Assembly (NCBI GenBank): GCA_026419575.1
Contig: JANZZC010000029.1
Location: forward strand, 1-42,672
From: Thermomicrobium sp.
GTDB taxonomy: Bacteria; Chloroflexota; Chloroflexia; Thermomicrobiales; Thermomicrobiaceae
Direction of reading: 5' to 3'
DNA length: 42,672 bases
Positions 36,133-42,672 of the stretch are shown here, in pieces. The stretch's first letter is position 1. Every line of letters starts with the position of its first letter. Position numbers and translations under genes: made by a program. Under the pieces are notes generated by a model. It had not been told where the DNA came from, did not search any database, and saw only the letters and a program-made list of their open reading frames with translations.

Positions 36133-37191
36133 TCAACCCTCGGTTCGCGGGATCGGTCGGTCGGTCGATCGGACCGGAACGGCAGCGATCACTTCCGTCC
36201 CGGCACCGGGAGCCGTCCTGATATCGAGTGTGCCATGGACGAGTTGCGCGCGTTCGCGCATGCTGAAGAGCCCGAGCCCGGAGCCGAGCGCTTCGCCGAG
36301 GTCGAAGCCCTTCCCGCCGTCCCGGACCCTGAGCACCGCTCGGTCGGCTTCGATGTCCAGTTCCAGCGTGGCGCGATCGGTTCCGGCGTGCTTGGCGACG
36401 TTCGTCAGCGCTTCCTGGGCGATCCGATAGAGCGCGAGTTCCACTTCCGGCGCGAGCCGCTGGCGCTGCCCGCGGATCTGTACCTGGACCGAGAGGCCGA
36501 ACCGCTGCCGGTACTGCGCGGCCAGCCCTTCGAGTGCCGCTGCCAGCCCGAGGTCGTCGAGGACCGGTGGTCGCAGCTCCTGGGCGATCGCGCGGATCGC
36601 TTCCAGCGTCGAGCTGGTGAGACCGATCAGTTCGCGCAGTACCGTCCCGTCGGTCGGTTGCTGCCGGTCGTGCAGCATCTTGAGGAGCACGAGGAGCGCC
36701 GTGAGGCTCTGGGCTGGGTCGTCGTGCAGTTCGCGGGCGATCCGGCGACGCTCTTCCTCCTGCGCGGTCAGCGCTCGCTGGGAGAGCTCGCGCAGCCGCT
36801 CCTGATAACCGACGAGTGTGTCGAGCATCGCGTTGAAGGTCGCCGTCAAGTTGTCGAGATCCGGGTCGCTGAAGGAGACGGTCGGGGCACGCACGTGGAA
36901 GTTGCCGCGCCGGACCTCGTCCGCCGTCTGCTCGAGCACCTCGATCGGGCGGAAGGCTGCTCGCAGGACGACCCAATTGATGAGGACGGAAAGGAGCGTG
37001 CCGCTGATGGCGAAGAGCGCGACGAGCTCGGGAAGATGATCGGTGTTCCCGGTACTCAGGAGCGTCAGCGTGGTACCGACGATCGCGCCACCGACGACGA
37101 TGAACGAGTTGGCGACGAGCACCTTGTAGAAGATCGGGAGATGGGTCAGCTGTCGGACGAGACGAGCGAACAGCCTGTGGAGTCGTCGCAC
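36133..37191 (-). CDS. sensor histidine kinase (HAMP + HisKA_3 + HATPase_c)
   Basis: Two TMs, HAMP (RPIEVLEQTADEVRRGNFHVRAP), QEEERRRIARELHDDPAQSLTALLVLLKML, LRVRDGGKGFDLGEALGSGLGLFSMRERAQLVHGTLDIRTAPGAGTEV. Confidence 0.95.
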   Translation of the reverse strand: MRRLHRLFARLVRQLTHLPIFYKVLVANSFIVVGGAIVGTTLTLLSTGNTDHLPELVALFAISGTLLSVLINWVVLRAAFRPIEVLEQTADEVRRGNFHVRAPTVSFSDPDLDNLTATFNAMLDTLVGYQERLRELSQRALTAQEEERRRIARELHDDPAQSLTALLVLLKMLHDRQQPTDGTVLRELIGLTSSTLEAIRAIAQELRPPVLDDLGLAAALEGLAAQYRQRFGLSVQVQIRGQRQRLAPEVELALYRIAQEALTNVAKHAGTDRATLELDIEADRAVLRVRDGGKGFDLGEALGSGLGLFSMRERAQLVHGTLDIRTAPGAGTEVIAAVPVRSTDRPIPRTEG

Positions 37192-37212
37192 GGTGTCGAT
37201 CCGTCTTCGCCT

Positions 37213-38679
<1,467 letters not shown>

Positions 38680-38682
38680 GGC

Positions 38683-39645
38683 TCATCCCTCCTCGTCGCC
38701 GAAGAACAGGGCGTCGACGTAGGATTCGGGGTCGAACTCGGCGAAGTCGGTCGGTTTCTCGCCGGTACCGACGTAGGCGATCGGGATGCCGAGTTCGCGG
38801 GAGATCGCGAACGCGATCCCGCCCTTGGCCGTACCGTCCAGCTTGGTGAGCGCGATATCGGTGACGCCCGCTGCCTCGGTGAACACGCGTGCCTGGTTGA
38901 GCCCGTTCTGACCGGTGGTCGCGTCGATCACCAGCAGGACCTCGTGGGGAGCGTCCGGGACGTGGCGCTGGATCACCCGCCGGATCTTCGCCAGCTCGGC
39001 CATCAGGTTCGACTTCGTGTGCAGGCGACCGGCGGTATCGATCAGGAGCACGTCGATGCCACGATTGTGGGCGGCCTGCATCCCGTCGAAGACGACCGCT
39101 CCCGGGTCCGCTCCCGGCGCGTGCGCGATCACCGGCACGCCGAGTCGCTCGCCCCACGTCTTGAGCTGATCGATCGCGGCCGCCCGGAAGGTGTCGGCTG
39201 CGACGAGCAGCACCGATCGTCCCTGATCGAGGTGATACCGCGCCAGCTTGGCGATCGTGGTGGTCTTGCCGGTGCCGTTGACGCCGACGACCAGCGAGAC
39301 GAAGGGAACACCCCGTTGGTAGATCTTGACGCGCCGGTTCCGCATGGCGGCGTCCAGCAAGGCGACCATCTCGTCGCGCAAGGCCTCGCGGGCCTCGGCG
39401 GGGTCACGGAGTTCGCCGCGACGGACGCGCTCGCGCAGCCGCGCGAGCAACGCCTCGGTCGTCGCGACACCGAGGTCCGCTTGGATGAGCAGCGCCTCGA
39501 GGTCCTCGAAGAGCTCCTCGTCGATCTGGTTGCGATCGAACAGTTGGACGATCTGCCGGAAGATTCCCTGGCGGCTCCGCTTCAGCCCGGCTTCCAGCTG
39601 GGGGGTCGCCGGTGCGCGCCGGCGGAAAAAGCGACTGAAGATCAC
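38683..39645 (-). CDS. ftsY: signal recognition particle receptor FtsY
   Basis: ...[74 protein letters not shown]...[23 protein letters not shown]...[34 protein letters not shown]. Confidence 0.98.
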   Translation of the reverse strand: MIFSRFFRRRAPATPQLEAGLKRSRQGIFRQIVQLFDRNQIDEELFEDLEALLIQADLGVATTEALLARLRERVRRGELRDPAEAREALRDEMVALLDAAMRNRRVKIYQRGVPFVSLVVGVNGTGKTTTIAKLARYHLDQGRSVLLVAADTFRAAAIDQLKTWGERLGVPVIAHAPGADPGAVVFDGMQAAHNRGIDVLLIDTAGRLHTKSNLMAELAKIRRVIQRHVPDAPHEVLLVIDATTGQNGLNQARVFTEAAGVTDIALTKLDGTAKGGIAFAISRELGIPIAYVGTGEKPTDFAEFDPESYVDALFFGDEEG

Positions 39646-39862
39646 GGTCGTCTCCTCGGTCTACGGGATCCGCTCCCTGGAGTGTGGCGCCGCAGCGAAC
39701 GCCGCGGCGCCGAAAACAAGTATACCCGCTCGCCCTTCGCGCCCTCGTGGGGGCGAGCGTACCGGAGACCGGTCCCAGCGGCAGCGGTCGGGGCATTGAC
39801 GGCCGGTCGCTCGCTCGGCACACTCGGCGGCAACGGAGTCGCGCCGCGAGCAGGGACACGGT

Positions 39863-40576
39863 ATGGGTCCGGCGCCCGAGGAGTATCACCTCTCGATCAA
39901 GGAGTTGCCGGCGAGCGAGCGCCCGCGGGAGCGCCTGCGGCAGTTCGGCCCCGAAGTCTTGACCAACGCCGAATTGCTCGCGGTGATCCTCAATACGGGG
40001 ACGCGCGGCGAGTCGGTCCTGGAGCTCGCGCAGCGGTTGCTCGTCGCCTTCGAGGGACTGGTCGGCCTGGCGCGAGCCGATCTCCCGACTCTCCAACGGT
40101 TTCACGGGCTCGGTGAGGCCAAGGCAGCGAAGTTGAAGGCCGCCTTGGAGCTCGGCCGGCGGCTGGCCTCAGCGCAACCCGAGGAGCGTCCGGTGATCCG
40201 CACGCCGGAGGACGTCTACGCGGTCGCCGGGGCCGAGATGGCGATGCTCGAGCAGGAGCAGTTGCGGGTCCTCCTGCTCGATACGCGGAACCGCGTCCTG
40301 CGCACGGTGACCGTCGTTCAAGGGCACGTCAACGGCGCGCAGGTACGGATCGCCGAGCTGTTCCGCGACGCGGTGCGGGCCAACGCCCCGGCGATCGTGC
40401 TGCTGCACAACCATCCCTCGGGGGATCCGACCCCGTCCCGGGCCGACGTCGAGCTGACGCAGCAGGCCGTCCGGGCCGGGCAGTTGCTCGGGATCGAGGT
40501 CGTCGACCATCTCGTCATCGGGCACGGGCGGTTCTGTTCGCTCCGGCGACTCGGCTTGGGGTTCGGAGCCGGTTGA
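39863..40576 (+). CDS. radC: RadC family (JAB/MPN) protein
   Basis: MGPAPEEYHLSIKELPASERPRERLRQFGPEVLTNAELLAVILNTGTRGESVLELAQRLL...LLHNHPSGDPTPSRADVELTQQAVRAGQLLGIEVVDHLVIG; RadC HNHPSGDPxPSxxD motif. Confidence 0.96.
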   Translation: MGPAPEEYHLSIKELPASERPRERLRQFGPEVLTNAELLAVILNTGTRGESVLELAQRLLVAFEGLVGLARADLPTLQRFHGLGEAKAAKLKAALELGRRLASAQPEERPVIRTPEDVYAVAGAEMAMLEQEQLRVLLLDTRNRVLRTVTVVQGHVNGAQVRIAELFRDAVRANAPAIVLLHNHPSGDPTPSRADVELTQQAVRAGQLLGIEVVDHLVIGHGRFCSLRRLGLGFGAG

Positions 40577-40914
40577 CGAGCGGAGTTCGCCCGGGCGCGA
40601 AGCCGCTCGCGGCGCGGGCGCGAGGGAGACGACGTTCCGAGGCTCCGGAACGCTGATGAGCGGATCCTCCGGCGGAACCGAGCGCTGCTCCATGGCAGCC
40701 GGCGAGGCTGGCCCAGGACTCCGACCGCGGCGTCGCCGGATTCGCGGTGGCGCTGCAGGCACACCTTTGCAGTGGACCTGCGGGCGGGCAGCGCGCACCA
40801 TTTGCCGGCCGCGAGCGTCGTCTCCCACGGTGCGCGTCCAGGAAGGTGTGGCCGGTGTCGTCGGGAGCGCGGGGCCGCCGGGAGCGTCGATGCGGCGTCC
40901 TCGGTCGGGCTCCC

Positions 40915-42672
40915 TCATGCTCCGGGGAGCCAGCCTCGGTCGATGAGCGTCTCGCGACCCAGGTGCCCGAGCAGGATCTCGAAGCGCGTCCCGGCGAGTT
41001 CGGGGTGGTACTCCATGCGGTTCCGCTCGAAGTACTGCACGAGGTAACGCTTGCCGTCCGTCTTGCTCGCTTCCTCGAACGGCTCGCTGATCGGGTAGCC
41101 GAAGACCGCGGCACCGCCGCGGCTCCACCAGTACGTCCGGAACGGCGGCCCCAGCGTGTGGCGGGTCTCGACGAAGTAGTCGAGGCTCGGTTCGTCCGGT
41201 CGCTCGACCGGCCGGAACGGTGGCTCGTTCTCGCGTCCGCGCGTGCGCTCGACGCCGAGCAGCCCGAGGAGGACCTCGAACGGGGTGCCGGCGTTCTCCG
41301 GATGGTGCTCGAAGCGGGCGCGCTCGAAGTACTGGACGAGGTACTGCTGCCCGTCGGTCGCCGAGACCTCGACGAACGGCTCGGTGAGCGGGTAGCCGAA
41401 GCGCTCGAGTCCGCCGTTCGCTTCCCAGAAGCGGTAGAACAGGCGCGGGACGTTGTGCCCCGTCTCGTCGAAGTAGACCATGTCGGGGTCAGAGCTCGGC
41501 GGCACCGGCGCGGTGGGCGGCGGGAGCGTCTGGAGTTCCTGCGGGAAGACGCCTTGTTGCTCGTAGCGGACGAACTCGCGGACCAGGCTCGCCGTGAGCT
41601 TCCACCGCCGAACCGAACGCAACCGGATGTACCCAGTGACCGTCGCTTGCTCGCCCGGGGCGAGCGGGCCGGGCAGTCCCCAGCGGAACGGGTTTGGGAT
41701 GCCGGTGTTCCCCTCGAAATCGACGCCCACCCGGAACGCACCCTCTTGCTTGGCATAGCCGACGGTATCGAACGTCTGCCCTTCCTCGTAGATGAAGCCC
41801 GGGGGCGGTCCCTGGGTCGGGAGCTCGACCGGTCCGGTGTTCCGGACGACCGCGTCCACCCGAACCAGCGTTCCCGCGTAGAGTTCGCTTGAGGGGGTGA
41901 AGGTCACCGAGACGAGTTCGGCCTTCGGTTCGATCCGGCGCGGCTTGGAGCGGAAGACGATCGGTCCAGTGCCCTTCAGCAGCCCCCGTAGCACCGGAAT
42001 CTGGTCGTAGAGCTGGTCGCCCGGGCACTCGGTGACGTTGTAGTCGCGGTGGCCGCCGATGTTCGGGACGTCCAGGAGATCCCGGAAGCGGCCGATCCCG
42101 GCGGGGTCGAGGTTCCCGGCGCGTGTGCGGATGAGCCGCGTCAGCGCCTCCAGCACCGGCCGTGGCGGTGCGGTGGCCGTGAAGTCGCCGAGGACCGCGA
42201 TGCCGAGCGTTCCTGTGTTGTAGCCCGCGGTGTGAGCGCCGACCACGTTCGGTCCACCGTAGCGCCCTTCGTAGACGCGGCCTTGCCAATCGACGATGAA
42301 GTTGTAGCCGATGTCGCCCCAACCGAGCGTGACCGCGTGGTACGCGTAGATCGCGCGGATCGTCGCAGCCGGATCGGGAGGATCGTTCTTGGTGACCGTG
42401 TGGTGCACGATCACCTTCTGGATCGGCGCATAGCTCGGTGGCCAGATCTCGCGGCCGTTCGCGTCGAAACGGAGCGATTCGTCAGCGCCCCAGCCAGCGC
42501 GCGGGACGATCCAGCCGTCGATGAGGTCGCCCGTCGCCAACCAGCGGACGTCGGTTCCCTGCGTCGCGACAGCGGTGACCCGGACCGCATGGACGACCGG
42601 TCCGGTGCCGTCCGGACCCGGTTCGCAGCGCACGAGGAGCTGGACCGCTCGCCCGCTGGCGAGGACCGGTGG
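40915..42672 (-). CDS. secreted PGRP/amidase_2-type N-acetylmuramoyl-L-alanine amidase with two C-terminal FGYP/VQYFER modules (5' end outside window)
   Basis: PRAGWGADESLRF...APIQKVIVHHTVTKNDPPDPAATIRAIYAYHAVTLGWGDIGYNFIVDWQGRVYEGRYGG...GHRDYNVTECPGDQLYDQIP (His/His/Cys zinc ligands), an Ig-like middle region, then two repeats. The frame stays open to the window end. Confidence 0.93.
   Translation of the reverse strand, partial: PPVLASGRAVQLLVRCEPGPDGTGPVVHAVRVTAVATQGTDVRWLATGDLIDGWIVPRAGWGADESLRFDANGREIWPPSYAPIQKVIVHHTVTKNDPPDPAATIRAIYAYHAVTLGWGDIGYNFIVDWQGRVYEGRYGGPNVVGAHTAGYNTGTLGIAVLGDFTATAPPRPVLEALTRLIRTRAGNLDPAGIGRFRDLLDVPNIGGHRDYNVTECPGDQLYDQIPVLRGLLKGTGPIVFRSKPRRIEPKAELVSVTFTPSSELYAGTLVRVDAVVRNTGPVELPTQGPPPGFIYEEGQTFDTVGYAKQEGAFRVGVDFEGNTGIPNPFRWGLPGPLAPGEQATVTGYIRLRSVRRWKLTASLVREFVRYEQQGVFPQELQTLPPPTAPVPPSSDPDMVYFDETGHNVPRLFYRFWEANGGLERFGYPLTEPFVEVSATDGQQYLVQYFERARFEHHPENAGTPFEVLLGLLGVERTRGRENEPPFRPVERPDEPSLDYFVETRHTLGPPFRTYWWSRGGAAVFGYPISEPFEEASKTDGKRYLVQYFERNRMEYHPELAGTRFEILLGHLGRETLIDRGWLPGA
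40954..41178 (-). repeat. FGYP/VQYFER protein module, copy 2 in PGRP protein
   Basis: YFVETRHTLGPPFRTYWWSRGGAAVFGYPISEPFEEASKTDGKRYLVQYFERNRMEYHPELAGTRFEILLGHLGR. Confidence 0.85.
41251..41475 (-). repeat. FGYP/VQYFER protein module, copy 1 in PGRP protein
   Basis: YFDETGHNVPRLFYRFWEANGGLERFGYPLTEPFVEVSATDGQQYLVQYFERARFEHHPENAGTPFEVLLGLLGV. Confidence 0.85.

Overview
This 42.7 kb GC-rich bacterial chromosomal window has about 28 confidently readable genes, no rRNA or tRNA, no CRISPR array and no transposon. Gene content and protein style resemble Chloroflexota/Thermomicrobia; this is an inference from recall with no database search. From left to right it contains: dnaX (truncated at the left edge), rsmI, a CoA-transferase/enoyl-CoA hydratase pair, a secreted CAP protein, an FMN reductase, a YczE-like membrane protein, ndk, a TPR protein, a Q-salvage (DUF2419/Qng1-like) protein, a sarcosine-oxidase-like FAD enzyme, a PNPOx-like protein, a P1B-type ATPase, a glycogen-synthase-like GT4, a HAD-SerA fusion, a KstD-like flavoprotein, PDH E1 alpha/beta, a tandem Usp protein, an LDH2-type dehydrogenase, a GIDE-like membrane protein, a redoxin, a PAS-GGDEF-(degenerate EAL) protein, an intein-containing B12-dependent ribonucleotide reductase, a LuxR-type two-component pair, ffh, ftsY, radC and a secreted PGRP amidase (truncated at the right edge). 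The observations most worth a second look are: (i) a perfect 16-bp parS palindrome (TGTTTCACGTGAAACA) at 7665-7680, and a dense cluster of DnaA-box-like TGTGGA/TCCACA elements about 4.4 kb away at 12078-12369, which together suggest an origin-domain or DnaA-binding locus; (ii) a HAD phosphatase domain fused to full-length SerA, preceded by a Ser/Gly-rich upstream ORF that could be an attenuation leader; (iii) an intein inserted exactly at the NPC|SE catalytic cysteine of NrdJ; (iv) a roughly 65-75-aa 'FGYP..EPF..VQYFER.RFEYHPE.AGT..VLLG.LG' module present twice in each of two unrelated secreted proteins (CAP and PGRP).
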